64,000 nucleotides of DNA from Dryococelus australis (Eukaryota > Arthropoda > Insecta > Phasmatodea > Phasmatidae). Positions 35,040-46,654 of this stretch are shown in pieces. The stretch spans positions 127,199,338 to 127,263,337 of the forward strand of contig CM057000.1 of NCBI GenBank assembly GCA_029891345.1. The letters run 5' to 3'. The notes under the pieces are model-generated. The model had not been told where the DNA came from. It saw only the letters and a list, made by a program, of their open reading frames with translations, and did not search any database. Positions within the stretch are counted from its first letter, which is position 1, and each line of letters begins with the position of its first letter. A program made the position numbers and the translations under genes.

Positions 35040-35460
35040 GTGGTTGACCATACAGTTGTCGCTGTAAAAGAGATCGATGGTCCAGTTGTCGATGCAGTTG
35101 TCGTAGCTGAAGAAATGGATTACATTTCTGCAGGCACTGTGATATTCCCGAAGATTCTGGAAATTCCGGTAGACATTTAGGTGCCTCAGCTGAAGCGGTA
35201 GATGATATGACTGAAGAGGAAGACGATAAGACCCACGAAGTCAGTGATATGGGCCAAGAAGTCTATGAAGGCTTTATTCCCATGCCTATAGAAGCCTATA
35301 GATGGCATGCCTATAGATGACAGCGGTACTATTGTGGGTAGCCCATTCGAAGAGGTCGATGGTATTGCTATTGTTGGTACGACTCCCGAAGAAGTCGATG
35401 ATACTGTCGTAGATACAATTAACCCTGGAGTGTCCGAAGCAATCGCAGGTGCATAATAAG
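35040..35460 (+). pseudogene. Acidic coding relic in the fold-back centre
   Basis: Reading frames rich in Asp/Glu/Val persist in short runs across all three plus-strand frames: VKEIDGPVVDAVVVAEEMDY; AEAVDDMTEEEDDKTHEV; PFEEVDGIAIVGTTPEEVDD. Frame changes and stops separate them. The composition is unlike chance AT-rich sequence and suggests a disordered acidic protein of the element. I do not recognise a family. Confidence 0.35.
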
Positions 35461-35749
35461 ACTTAGATGCGAAGCTGCAGAAGCTAGCCGAGTCGATCCA
35501 CCCTTCACGTTAGCCATTGTCAAACTAAGCCTTCAGCTGACCCGTCCATTGCTTATGATATACATGCATGCAAGCCCTGAAATGTCATATTGACTTTGAA
35601 CCAATTGTATTGCATAATTAGTACATTATTCGGACAATGACTAGCCAATCACCGAGTTGCCACTTGACTGCAGCTGACCAATCCCAGGAAGGCTTTTAGA
35701 CACCACATACAGGCAGGCTTGATATGCTTTATCATTATCTATATACACG

Positions 35750-35911
35750 AAACCACACAGAAAGGTCAGTCCATCGGACCATGAAAAACCTGCGAAGACG
35801 TACCCATCTAAGACATTTACACGCAAGCACGATCCAGCGACGAGGAAGCCAACCCGGTGTAATGACCTCTATGAAGATTCGGATAAATTTGTCAAAAGTT
35901 TTAAAAAATAG
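35750..35911 (+). pseudogene. Basic C-terminal coding relic in the fold-back centre
   Basis: Fifty-three codons from KPHRK to KSFKK and a TAG, Lys/Arg/Pro-rich, without an obvious start. It follows the acidic relic by about 290 bp and may be the tail of the same ancestral ORF. This is inferred from position and composition only. Confidence 0.25.
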
Positions 35912-36024
35912 TAATAATTCTTCGTGTGCACATGAACTTAGTTTTTATAACAAAAATGTTATGAAATATATTGTAATATTCACGTATTAAATTTGCAAAA
36001 CTATTTCACCAATAAGCCGGATTG

Positions 36025-36290
36025 GTTAAGTCATCGAATCCACAGCGTGTGGACAAGAGGTATGCTGCGGTGGAAGAACAGTTTGTTTTTAGCAGACTGG
36101 ATTTTCCGACTCCTCTACAGTAAACAAGTGCCTTTGAGAACAACAACCATGGCGTGTCTGTAAATGTGTACTCGCTGAATATTAGGGGACATGTGGTGCT
36201 AACACGTGTGACGAAGAACGGAAATCCTGAACACACCGATCTTCCGATGGTGAAGGACGAAACTAATAATATTTCACATTGTTTTTACAT
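36025..36290 (+). pseudogene. DNA polymerase B-associated N-terminal fragment, right arm
   Basis: Inverted counterpart of 34516-34716: NPQRVDKR, RLDFPTPLQ, a TAA at 36121-36123, then NNHGVSVNVYSLN. It extends further than the left copy, into VVLTRVTKNGN and SHCFYITN, the block that normally precedes a Cys-rich segment in that family. The in-frame stop and the tandem repeat that follows show that it is non-functional. Confidence 0.4.
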
Positions 36291-36605
36291 AACAAATTGT
36301 CAAGGCCAATGCAATCCACAGAATACTTCGCATGGGTACGAAGTTCATATCTGTCAACATTGTTGTTACATAACAAATTGTCAAGGCTAATGCAATCCAC
36401 AGAATACTTCGCATGGGTACGAAGTTCATATCTGTCAACATTGTTGTTACATTACAAATTGTCAAGGCTAATGCAATCCACAGAATACTTCGCATGGGTA
36501 CGAAGTTAATATCTGTCAACATTGTTGTTACATAACAAATTGTCAAGGCTAATGCAATCCACAGAGTACTTCGCATGGGTACGAAGTTCATATCTGTCAA
36601 CTTTG
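36285..36605. repeat. Four tandem copies of an 81 bp unit
   Basis: TTGTCAAGGCTAATGCAATC, CACAGAATACTTCGCATGGG and TACGAAGTTCATATCTGTCA recur every 81 bp with few differences. The left arm has a single degenerate copy at about 34365-34465. The first unit continues the polymerase-associated reading frame, so the unit derives from that coding sequence. Confidence 0.9.
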
Positions 36606-37704
36606 TTTTTAAGCATTATACCGATTACCCACGGAAATCAGGACTTACTGGGGAACAGTGCCTTGCTATACACAAAGCAAAGTGTTGAAGATAAATTTTC
36701 AATATGTATATGTGTTTTCTTATGTCGTACTTTAGTGATTAAAATTAGTTTCTAAAAAAAATTATGTGTTTTATTTATTTAAAAAAAACTTTCCGTTTTA
36801 TATATCAATTATATTTAATAACAATACTTATGTTGAAAAATAAAACAAAAAAATTTAAATATGACAATTTATGTACTTTGCAGGATTAGTCAATGTCACC
36901 CACCATTCAGTACAGGCCGATAGCAGGCTGCAAAATCGAGTAATTAGCACAACTAAACATAAAAATAGAATCGATTATGGAGGGCGTCAACAGCACCACT
37001 TATACTTTAAAAACATTAACAAGTATGGCTGTCGTCTGGTGGTTAAATCGGCAGCTTGCCTGGTGCGCAAATTAGTGCCACCTAGGTGCTGTAAAAGGGC
37101 GCCATATTAAATTTAATATGGTACCCTAAAGCTATTTTTAAACAAATGACAAACGAAATACCACCAATATGACTGGATACGATAGAGTGCATATAGTTGA
37201 GCTGTGGTTGGGGTGGAGACCTGCGGACTAAACAGACAGTAGCAATTGGTGATGGTCGTAAGTCGTCTGCTGGGCGTGGAGCTGGGGGACCTTTGGAAAT
37301 ATAAGTTTTTTAAATAATTTTTTTTTCTCATAATTTTGTTAACAGTACAGTTTCAAATAATTTTTCAGTGATTTTTATAATACATTTTAAAATAATTTTA
37401 TAGATTTTTCTAAATTTTATTTTAGGTATTAAAGTCAAAGGTCACCGGTGTCAAGGTTAAAGGTCAATGCCAAGGTCACCTATATCTAAGCTTAGCATAT
37501 GTCTGGGATAAGCCCGGAAGCATGTGTCCGGGATTTTCGGATATCTGAGTGAAAGACCGGAATGACATAGCATGAACAGTTCCGAGCTCCGCCCAAACAA
37601 AGGTAATCATTCTACTAGAACAATCCAATCTTACAGCAATCCAGGCCACATGCATACTAACCAGTTGTTGCTTACCGTAGCAGAAAACACACCGTGTCCT
37701 CTTC

Positions 37705-37912
37705 CCGATGTTGGTGATTATGGTGAGAACGAAGCGGCACCGGAATGAAAGGGCGGGGGAAACGGGAGATCCCCGAGAAAGCCCGCCGACCAACGTCGTC
37801 ATCCGGCCCGATTCCCACATACGAAAATCAGGAGTGACCCGGCTGGGGATTGAACCCGGATCGCCTTGGTGGGAGGCGAGCAGGCTAACCTCTCATACAC
37901 CGTGGCCCCTTT
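37705..37912 (-). mobile_element. tRNA-derived SINE
   Basis: Read on the minus strand: GGGGCCACGGTGTATGAGAG (A-box region), CTCGCCTCCCACCAAGGCGA, then CCGGGTTCAATCCCC (B box), then CATATGTGGGAATCG-like and CCCCCGCCCTTTCATTCCGG body blocks. This is the best-preserved tRNA head of the family in this window. It overlaps the right end of nothing else and begins about 85 bp after the fold-back element. Confidence 0.75.
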
Positions 37913-40525
37913 TATGAAAGTGAATGGAAACACAATTGTTAAAAGCATTTTGATATGTAGTAGTCAAGTTTTATAGTTGGCAAACTTTAATTGCCATTTT
38001 TTGAATGTATTGTTTCGCGAATAAATAATGTTTTTACTAAGTATTTGCCTCTATATGTATTGAGAAATTTTTAACGTCATGTTTGTCTATTCCTGTGTCC
38101 GCTCCAATTTCCTGGCCACTTTATGCGTTTAATTGTTTTGAGAGATTGACAGCATCGTTGCTTGATTTCCATATGCCTATGTTGAGAAATGACCAAGTGC
38201 AAAGCCACGCGTTGATTGACAAATGCCCATTGTGGGAGGGTATTTGGGAATCAAATTTGTCGACTACTACCTGAAAAAAGACAACTTTATTCCTGATACC
38301 TTAAATCACATTGGCTGATGCAGTAGCTGCCGACATACGAAAATATGACTTCTTTGTATGATGTTACACCGCAATCATGAACAGATGATCTATCAAGGTT
38401 CGTTGTTGATTCATGATTATACTAAGGGACCAATGCGTTTTTACCTTGCCTGTAACTGCACTGTTGAATATATTGGCAATCATTGTGGTATACATTGTTA
38501 CATTAAGTTTATGTGATATTTTTGCTGCATGAGTCATTAGTTTCACTGCATTGATCCTCAATCTGGCCCGTGTATATGTGTGTTTCATATCCGTCAGGGT
38601 ATTGTTTACGGCATCAATTTATCATCGTCTTGGACAGGTGAACTACAGATTAACTGACATTATCATGTCTGTCGTTTAAAAAATGAGAGGAATGGGTGCC
38701 AGTTTACTCAAAAAACTAGCAACAGATAAATCCCCTGGAGAATACATCGCAAGCAAATGTCGTAGGTTTGTTACTGAAGAACTTAGACACGCAAATATTG
38801 TAATACCAACCATTTGCCGCAAATAAGGCACTGAATACACCATTCACTCTGACGGTAACGTTATCTCCCGAGGTAGCGCCATCTGGTTGGCTCTCCAAAA
38901 GATAAGACTGTGTCAATTTTGTCTTCTAAGTTTTGTCACTGTATTTACAAGCAAAGGACTCTCTATCGCCCTAGTTTTCGGTGATGAATGAGTCTAGTAC
39001 TATCGCAAATGAGTCAAGTACTATCGCATTTATTTTCAGATCTTAGTACAATAGTGGATAGTACTAAGTTAATAGTTAATTTGAATATTTATCTGGTTCT
39101 CTTTTCTTTTGAAATTAATATGAAAATAACAGTTTCATTCATCGAGAGGAAAAGTTCATGCGTCAGTTAAAATTCTGCTGTGGCAGATATAACAACATAA
39201 ATGATATTATGTCATATGCTCTTCAAAATTATATACAAAAATAAATTCTCTTTATCTTTACTGACAACGGGACTGCAAAGCATTTAACACCATTGTTCGT
39301 TTGGAATGAATTTTCACGAGAGTAATAAATGAGCATTTGTTCTTTCGCTAATGAAGTGCGAATTGTATGGTTCGCATCCAATTAGCTTTTCGTTCAATAA
39401 TGTAAACGATATGACGCCTGACGTAGGAAGGAAAATTAGTCAATACTGCGTCGTGCCAAAGGTAGCCCAAGCGAGCGGGAAATAAATAGGTCTTGTGACA
39501 TCCGCTTTAAATCCTCATCGATCGCATCGCAGGGTAAATTACCAAATTAAATTTGTACAGTTGATGATATGCTAGGGGGGGGGGGGCGACAAACGAGAGA
39601 GAAATGACAGCTAAACGAGTTCTTCAGAATCAGACTTTCGGAAACAAACTACCATTTTCGTTAAACGAGAGCTTCCATTTTTTTTTCTATCCATTAACAT
39701 GTTTCGGTGAGGAATGATTGTGCTGAAACGTACCAAGTTATTTCTCTTTATAATATTGTTTTAAATGTTCTCAGTAACTAGGGGTTCATCTTTACCATTA
39801 AATAAGTTTAAAAACTCTCAGAAATAAATATAAAGAATTCGCCATATTAATTTTTGTCCGTAATGCTTATGTGACAGAGGGTTGACAGTTTATAATAGTG
39901 CAGATTTTATACAAACAAACAATTTAAAGGCAGCATTAAAATAGCATGGAATACTATGCATAACGTGGCCAAACTAGTTGTAATTGGACTTGCAGTATTA
40001 GCTGATTCCTTTTAAACGAAACCCTCTACATGAGTTTAAACTTGCGGTTTAACGTACGTGTGATTCCGGACTTCATATATTTTCTTTCGACCGACATTCC
40101 TTACATGCAGATGCGTGAGAAGTTGGTCAAGATGCCTTCGGCTCAGGTGCTATGATTAATTGTGCGGAGAAAACGCTGCAGAAGTTAAAACGTTAAGTCC
40201 TGAAGCACTGCTCTTCAAAGCTAAATATAATCGTTTCTACGTAAACAATCAGTAAGAATTGTCAGAATACCGCAGTTCGGTGCGTTTAAAACTGAGATTT
40301 GCTTTATTTCATTTCGGTTACTGCTTACTTAACCACCGATAAAATAGTTGGAGTAAGGACTGCCTGCAACTTAAAAGGCAAATACGTATTCGTGCCTCGC
40401 CTGAGAATCTACATTGTGGTCGTTTGTACCACGGGCTGGCATTCCAAGAATTTATGTCAAAAAAGTCTCGTCATTATTAACTGGAAATTTATTTCAAATG
40501 TATTTTTTTAATCGTATTATTATTA
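37913..40525. other. No recognised feature
   Basis: Short frames occur at 38083-38274 (plus), 38364-38588 and 38716-38916 (both minus), but no motif is recognised. A G-run of about 11 lies at 39575. The section 38080-38940 is somewhat less AT-rich and might hold unrecognised relic coding DNA. Confidence 0.4.
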
Positions 40526-40834
40526 AAGGCTGTTCGCGATAAAGTGAGCACTTTCGAAATCAACGTCGGATAGAAAGTGTTGAGTAACCATTTGTAATAA
40601 CTTAAATTATTTCTCGCACTTTCTGTATTTTTTAATGCATCAAAGTGTAAAAATGAGCAGATTTGTACAATATATGCTTTATAATGTTTTCACAGTTTCA
40701 CTTGACCGACGCGTGAATAAAGTGATGTGGTCCATGACGATGTTTATTTTACATAAGGCGGAAGAACACACAACGTGTATAGAAGTAGATCTTAATCAGG
40801 GCTTTCGAAAGTGCTCATTTTACTGTGGACAGCC
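40526..40834 (+). mobile_element. MITE-1 copy with internal deletion
   Basis: Both TIRs are present (AAGGCTGTTCGCGATAAAGT; TTTCGAAAGTGCTCATTTTA then CTGTGGACAGCC). The segment between the CAACGTCGGA-like block and GAAAGTGTTGAGTAACC is shortened by about 110 bp relative to full copies. Confidence 0.8.
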
Positions 40835-41056
40835 CATGCCAACCTTCAGAAAGGCTGAAATATCAAGTATGGTAACAATGAGAAACTTTCTATCACTAAA
40901 ACATTAGTAATTTTGTATTACGTTAACGTTATGGTTCATAAATTTCTAAAAATCCAATATAATTTGTTATTCGTGAAGCACGATCCTTTTTTTTTTTTTT
41001 TTATTTGACTGTAAAGAATATCCAAACAATAACATATTGTTTCGTTCGCGAAATAC

Positions 41057-41057
<1 letters not shown>

Positions 41058-41105
<48 letters not shown>

Positions 41106-41121
41106 TGTGTGTGTGTGTGTA
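41058..41121. repeat. (GA)n(GT)n compound microsatellite
   Basis: About 22 GA repeats followed by about 9 GT repeats. Confidence 0.95.
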
Positions 41122-43038
41122 GGTGCAGGCAGAGCAAGACAGAAACGCTACAAAATTTTGCGACTTTGTAAACTTCCGCATTTGAACAGAAGAGTGTTCT
41201 CGTAACGGCGGCTACTCTCTTGAAGTCACGCGCGAGCCTGTTACGTACTTTATTTCCGGCCCCCCCATCCACGCGAAATTTCTTTTATTCTTCTTTCTAC
41301 GCCATCGGAACCTAGCCACCCTCCCCTCCTCCTTCCCCTCCCCCCAACAACCATTACGCCTGTAGGGAGAAGACTGCGCGAGAAATAAAGATTGCATTTG
41401 TTCGCCGAGACATTCGGCCGAGCCTATCTCTGCCTCTCCGTGCGCCCCCCCCCCCCCCAGCCGTTCCTGTTTCACATGTTGGCAACTGGCAAAACTTTGC
41501 CAACTACACCAAACACGAGTCACAAATTACACCTACACCCCCGCAGTAAAATTTACATTGCCGTCATTCATACTAACCTCCCAGGTGGATGCTTGTTTTT
41601 TTTCTTCTAGGGATGGGAGCAGAATTTTAACATTTCGAGTAGTGCGGAACAAGTACCTTATTTTTTTTTGTTACGAGATTTTTTATTATTTTCAAATAAT
41701 AATTTATTTGTGTTCTCGGAAGGTTGGAATATTTTTCGACAAAAAGAGCAAAATTTACTTTTTTTTTATTTATTTTTTTATGTTCTCCTGCTTTTCCAGT
41801 CTCGCATAAGGTCGATAGAATATTTGGTGGAGTGCTCTGTTTTATACTGTAATAACATCTTGCACAATGGAAAATTCTTTAAAAGTCCTAGTTCAGAAAA
41901 AAGTCCAGCGTATTCAATTATCATATACACTTTCTGTTTACAAAACTTATAAATTCAGCAGGAAGACGTGTGTATCTTATAAAAAGGTCTTTAACAACAC
42001 GAAAGGGTAAAATGCTGAAGTTTTATATAAATTAATGAGTTTCCTTTATAGCTGAAAGTGAAAAGTACGTACCGTTTTCGTGAAAATGGAATGAGGTGAA
42101 TAACTGGAAAATTATAATACATATCAAACTGTGTGTTAACACTCATATGACAACCAGCATGTACCGAACAATAGGCACGTTATTACTGAACTCTCAGTTA
42201 CAAATTAACTATAATATTAACATGAATAAAAAAATATACATATAATTGTGTGTTTTACGCCTTAATAACCATCGTCTTAAATGAAAATATTTATACATAA
42301 ATTGTAAATGTTTTATTTCCAAATACTTCTATGAAGCCAGAGGTATAAATGTATTCCATTCAGGAAAAAATATTCTGTAAATTTTGAGACGTCATACTGC
42401 CCGTTGTACAATCATTATCAAATATTGCATAAGACATAATTACGATTCATTTCTGCGCAATTGTAAACTAAAAAAAAAAAAATCCTCGTAGTTTACTAGT
42501 AATAGTTCAATTAAAATATACAGCAAATATAATATAGTTCATACGTTTAACCTTCAAGGAGGTCAACAGGTTTTACTAAAGGGTAGGAATTGTTATCCAA
42601 CTGTCCTACGAAATATGATTATCCAAATTCTTATCAGCTGGTTAGTTTCCAAGAAGTGTAGGAAAACTATAACATGTTTTTAATAAAAATGTAACCCATC
42701 GAGGTCCTTGTTTTCTGCGGTATTAAATCATAGTAGTAAGTCAGTTTTCCTTCTCTTCCATTATGTAGTTATAATTTTCATAGTTATTCTCGTGGCGCAA
42801 ATTTTCTAAGATTGTCTTTTAAACACCAGATGTTACAAAACGGTGGAATGCTATTTTTAGCTTATATTACTGTCGTTAAATTATAACTCAAAGGAAAGTA
42901 ATTGAACGGGAAAGCAACGTTTAAAATTAATGTGGACTTTCGCTCGGCCAAAAAAATGTTCTTTTGACTTGCGCTGGGCTACTCTGCTTCGAGGTGTTGC
43001 TCTCGTGTACTGTGCAATATCACACGAAGCCATCTATA
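41122..43038. other. No recognised feature
   Basis: A C-rich section (41250-41460, with a C-run at about 41446) lies next to the microsatellite. The rest is strongly AT-rich. Confidence 0.45.
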
Positions 43039-43440
43039 ATCCGTTCACGGTTGCTTCACACCCTGCTACAGTTCTACTTCCAGGATATCCCTCCGCCTCG
43101 TAACGATGTGTATAAATTTGGACCAAACGACATCGCACGGAATTCGTTCGCACCTAGTTGTCATAGTATTTAGAATGAGAACTATATCTTACTAGGTGCT
43201 TCTAACACACATGTTTCCTAACTTTTTTTTATTCATATTTACTATAAACTATGTATTATAACTTATAAATGAAATGTAGGTAATACTTCAAATTAACGAA
43301 AAATAAGAAGTTTTATCTTAACAGAGGTATAAAAATGCTCTGATACAAGGCGTATTTAGGAAATAACAAAACACTCCATACATGTAGAAATTTTCCAAAG
43401 GTTGGATTGAAAAAGTGTGAAGAAACCTCGTATAGACTAT
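43039..43440 (-). mobile_element. MITE-X copy
   Basis: Ends ATCCGTTCACGGTTGCTTCA / TGAAGAAACCTCGTATAGAC form the inverted pair that defines the TIR of this family. TTCTACTTCCAGGATATCCC and ACTCCATACATGTAG are internal landmarks. Confidence 0.7.
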
Positions 43441-43444
43441 AGTG

Positions 43445-43745
43445 AATTTTTACTGTTGGTAAATGTAGAGACGCCTGATACGGCGTTTTTATGCTTGAAG
43501 GAACAGGCCTAAGTGGCGTGGATGTCATAACTGCTGCAGATACGATAATATTATGGTCACAGTGGAGATGAAAGAAAACTTCGCTTACAGTCGACATTTC
43601 TCGGTCCAGAAACCCGACGCTATGGGAAACACCGAGACTTTCTGTATTTAATATTTACGGGGCTCATCTCCGTTTTTCGTCGTTACGGATTGCATTTCCG
43701 TATATTCACTGTACCACATTTCAGTTAAAAATTCCGTAAATATAC
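43445..43745 (-). mobile_element. CACTG/TACGGA element, truncated copy
   Basis: The reverse complement matches 61640-61905: TACGGAAATGCAATCCGTAA, CAGAAAGTCTC, AATATTATCGT(A/T)TCTGC and TCAGGCG(T/C)CT. The outer terminus is missing exactly where the SINE starts at 43746, and MITE-X lies on the other side. Confidence 0.6.
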
Positions 43746-43985
43746 GCGGTGGTGTGCTGGCCGCACCACTCGCCTCTTACCTAGGCGAACCACTTCGATT
43801 CCGGACGGGGGGGTCTCCCAGATCTTCGCACGTGGGATTCGTGCTGTTGATGCCGCTAGTAGGCAGGGGTTTCCTCGGGGGTGTCCCGTTTCCCCCGCCC
43901 TTTCATTCCGGCGCCGCTTCATACACACCATGCCTTCATCCTCATCGGCTCTCAAGACATCGCTGTTAAGAGCCGTCCAAACCTC
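43746..43985 (+). mobile_element. tRNA-derived SINE
   Basis: Head GCGGTGGTGTGCTGGCCGCA, B-box-like CCACTTCGATTCCGG. Body CACGTGGGATTCGTGCTG, CCCGTTTCCCCCGCCCTTTC, ATTCCGGCGCCGCTTC. Tail GGCTCTCAAGACATCGCTGT. Confidence 0.75.
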
Positions 43986-44006
43986 TTCGCTGCAATACAT
44001 TTGTGC

Positions 44007-44427
44007 AAAGGCTGTTTACGATAATGTGAGCACTTCAGAAATGAACCTTAGAAAAAAGCCACTTCCCCTACCTGCATATATTTTAACCGGCGCACTGAGT
44101 GACAGTCGTCCAGTAAAGTTGGTAACGCTGTATAGAAAGTAGTTCCATATCTTAACGTTCAATAAAATGTGTTAGGTAACCATTTATGATAACTTAAATT
44201 ATTAATTTCGCTTTCGGTTTTTTTTAATGCATCGAAGTGTAAAAATGAGCATATTTTGAATGTATTTACTTTTGAAATAATTTTACAGTTTCATTTGACC
44301 GACGTCTGAATAAAATGATGAGGCACATAACAATGTTCATTTTATATAAGGCGGAGGAATACGCAACGTGTGTACAAGTACATCTTAAGCAGGACTTTCA
44401 AAAGTGTTCATTTTACCATGTACAGCA
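44007..44427 (+). mobile_element. MITE-1 copy
   Basis: Left end AAGGCTGTTTACGATAATGT, right end AAAGTGTTCATTTTACCATG then TACAGC. Full length. It starts about 20 bp after the SINE. Confidence 0.8.
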
Positions 44428-45201
44428 TATGACCAGAAGCGATGAAAGCACTGCACTGCCTATCGCATATGATGAAAACGAAACATTTTTTTTTTTTCGC
44501 AGTCTCGCTTCATAAACTACAGGTATAGAGGAGAGTAAATCGCAGGCAGATTCATGGGATGTTCCACGATTGCACAGTTTCATGAAACATACGAACATTT
44601 CGTTATTTATACATTTGAGTGTCTGTGATTTTGCGAATAGGCGTGAAAAAAAAAATTTACACTACTTCTCAGTAATTTAATGGTAGTATTTTTTTTTTTA
44701 TTACAGTGTTTGCAGTCTGCCTATGAAAGGCGAAGTAATCACAGTCTTTATGAAAGTAAACTCGTGGAATGGCATAACATTCTGCTGTACAATATGAAAC
44801 AATAAATAAATGTAGCTTAAGGTTCGTTACTTATTTTATAACACCCGGTTGCAAAAATGGAATAGGCGTCTCACATTCGTGTATCGTTGGATACATTTGT
44901 ATGTGAGTAGCCCTAAATGTACGTACAGATGAATACAACGCATGCAAGGCTACGTTCACAGTTTTGAAGTAAAGAATTGAGCATGCTTGATAAGTTACCT
45001 GGCCAATGTGAAACACCACATCGAGTTATAGGACGTGCCAAAAGTCGTTCAGGTCCCTTTCAAGAGGACACAACAGAACGGCAAAAGTTCCCTTAGCATG
45101 TCATTGTGTTTTCGTGTTCTCTTGGTTTGTTTACTATTTTTTCGACTGGATTATTTTTCTCGCTCAAGACTTCACAGTTTCTTGAATTTTTTCTTTGAAG
45201 T

Positions 45202-45292
<91 letters not shown>

Positions 45293-46232
45293 GGACTTTT
45301 ATATTTTAGTTCGTAAATTGGAGACCGAAAATATTCCCATCCAGATAAAAATTTGTGCATTTTTTCTCTCTAATTTTTCGATATTTTTGTCGTATTTTTA
45401 TTGTATTGTTTATACCTAATTTTCGTTATTATTTTTGGGGATCATTGGTTTCCATATTTTCCGTAAATATTCCATATAATTTTTGCGATTTTTTTTTTGC
45501 AAAATTATTATTTAGTAAATTCTTTATCTTTCTCTTAAAATGCATATTTAAACCGTTTTCAATTTGTCCTATAGGTGAATTACTTCTTTAGTAGGAATTG
45601 TTATAACTTTGAATATTTTCCCCCGTAATCAGCTTCAGCAATAGGGGAATGACCAACAAAATTTCTGAGTTTAAAACCGAGTCAACTGTCTGACAGTTCA
45701 AAAGAGGGTCCTTCGTCCACAAAGAAATACAGAAAAAGCTACAAAATAATAGAAAACCTGAAACCTGGGCAGTTTTATTTCGCTGTCTCAATTTCCTTTC
45801 TGTGTATCGTATCTTTCGGGAAGGCTTGAGGATAACAAATAGATTTCCAATTTGTTGTTACCCGTACATTTTCATTGAATTCGTCCTTTTTTACTGACAA
45901 CTCTCGATAATAAACCAGCGATTGTATTTTGCTGGTGACCAAATAGAAGAAAATATTGACAGTAGTAAAAAAAATCGTGTTAAAAAAATCTAATAAGTAA
46001 CACTAAATACCTGTTTCGGACTCAAGAAAGCTGTCAGCATTCTTTGCTGCCAAGCTGCGACGAGAAATATTTAACGTAAAGAATGTGGGGTTTGATATAA
46101 ATTAATTTTGTTTAAAATTATTATTGTATGCAAATAAAGCTTCCGCGAAAGGTCACCCACAGATGCGCTTGTTGTTTTTTGTTAGAAGTATTAAAGCAAA
46201 ATGACTGCCGCCGTAGGATTATGAAAGAAGTA
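44428..46232. other. No recognised feature apart from a microsatellite
   Basis: AT-rich. It contains (TA)n at 45204-45289. Confidence 0.5.
45204..45289. repeat. (TA)n microsatellite
   Basis: About 43 TA dinucleotides, the longest in the window. Confidence 0.95.
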
Positions 46233-46654
46233 AAGGCTGTTCACGACGAATTGAGCAATTTTTAAATGAACCTTATAAAAAAAGTCGCTGCTCCTACCTG
46301 CATATATTTTTATGGGCGCACCATGTGCCATTCGCCCAGTAAAGTTGGTGATGATGAATGGAAAGTAGTTCCATACATTAACGTTGATTAAAAAGGTGTT
46401 AGGTAACCATTTGTGACAACTTAAATATTTTTCTTTGACTTTCTGTTTTTTTTTTTTATGCGACGAAGTGTAAAAATGAAAATGTTGTATTTACTTTTCT
46501 AATCATTTCACTGTATCACTTGACCGAAGTATGAATAAAGTTATGAAGCCCATTGGAATGTTAATTTTACATAAGGCGGAAGATCACACAACTTGTATAA
46601 AAGTAGGTCGTAAGCAGGGCTTTCAAAAATGCTCACGTCACCATGAACAGCCTT
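46233..46654 (+). mobile_element. MITE-1 copy
   Basis: Left end AAGGCTGTTCACGACGAATT, right end ATGCTCACGTCACCATGAAC then AGCCTT. The flanks (TA before, TAA after) are the clearest hint of a TA-type target. Confidence 0.8.

Larger units (their letters stand above)
32904..37618. mobile_element. 4.7 kb fold-back element with very long inverted arms
   Basis: The left arm (32904-about 34715) and the right arm (about 36015-37618) are inverted copies along their length. Outer blocks GATTATCTTCGTTTGGGC / GCCCAAACAAAGGTAATC are followed inward by TGACCTTTAACCTTGA, CAGACGAC, AATTGCTACTG, CTGCCGATTTAACCACCAG, GCATGCTATCGG-like, TGCAAAGTACATAAA and CACTGTTCCCCAGTAAGTCC then TGATTTCC. The polymerase-like fragment comes last. 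The left arm has an extra segment of about 480 bp (33300-33790). The central 1.3 kb is unique. Related fragments lie at 12340 and 31352. Confidence 0.75.

Noticed and set aside
32904-37618. A complete Polinton/Maverick or virus integration
   Set aside because: Only a short polymerase-associated fragment is seen. There are no integrase, protease, ATPase, capsid or polymerase motifs, and the inverted arms themselves carry the fragment.
38080-38940. Possible capsid-like or other large-element relic
   Set aside because: Several short minus-strand frames have protein-like composition, but I could not match any conserved motif.
40936-41272. Ser-Leu and Arg-Glu repeat frames
   Set aside because: They arise from the (GA)n(GT)n microsatellite.
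45035-45419. Tyr-Ile repeat proteins across (TA)n tracts (also at 2068-2301)
   Set aside because: They are translations of dinucleotide microsatellites.
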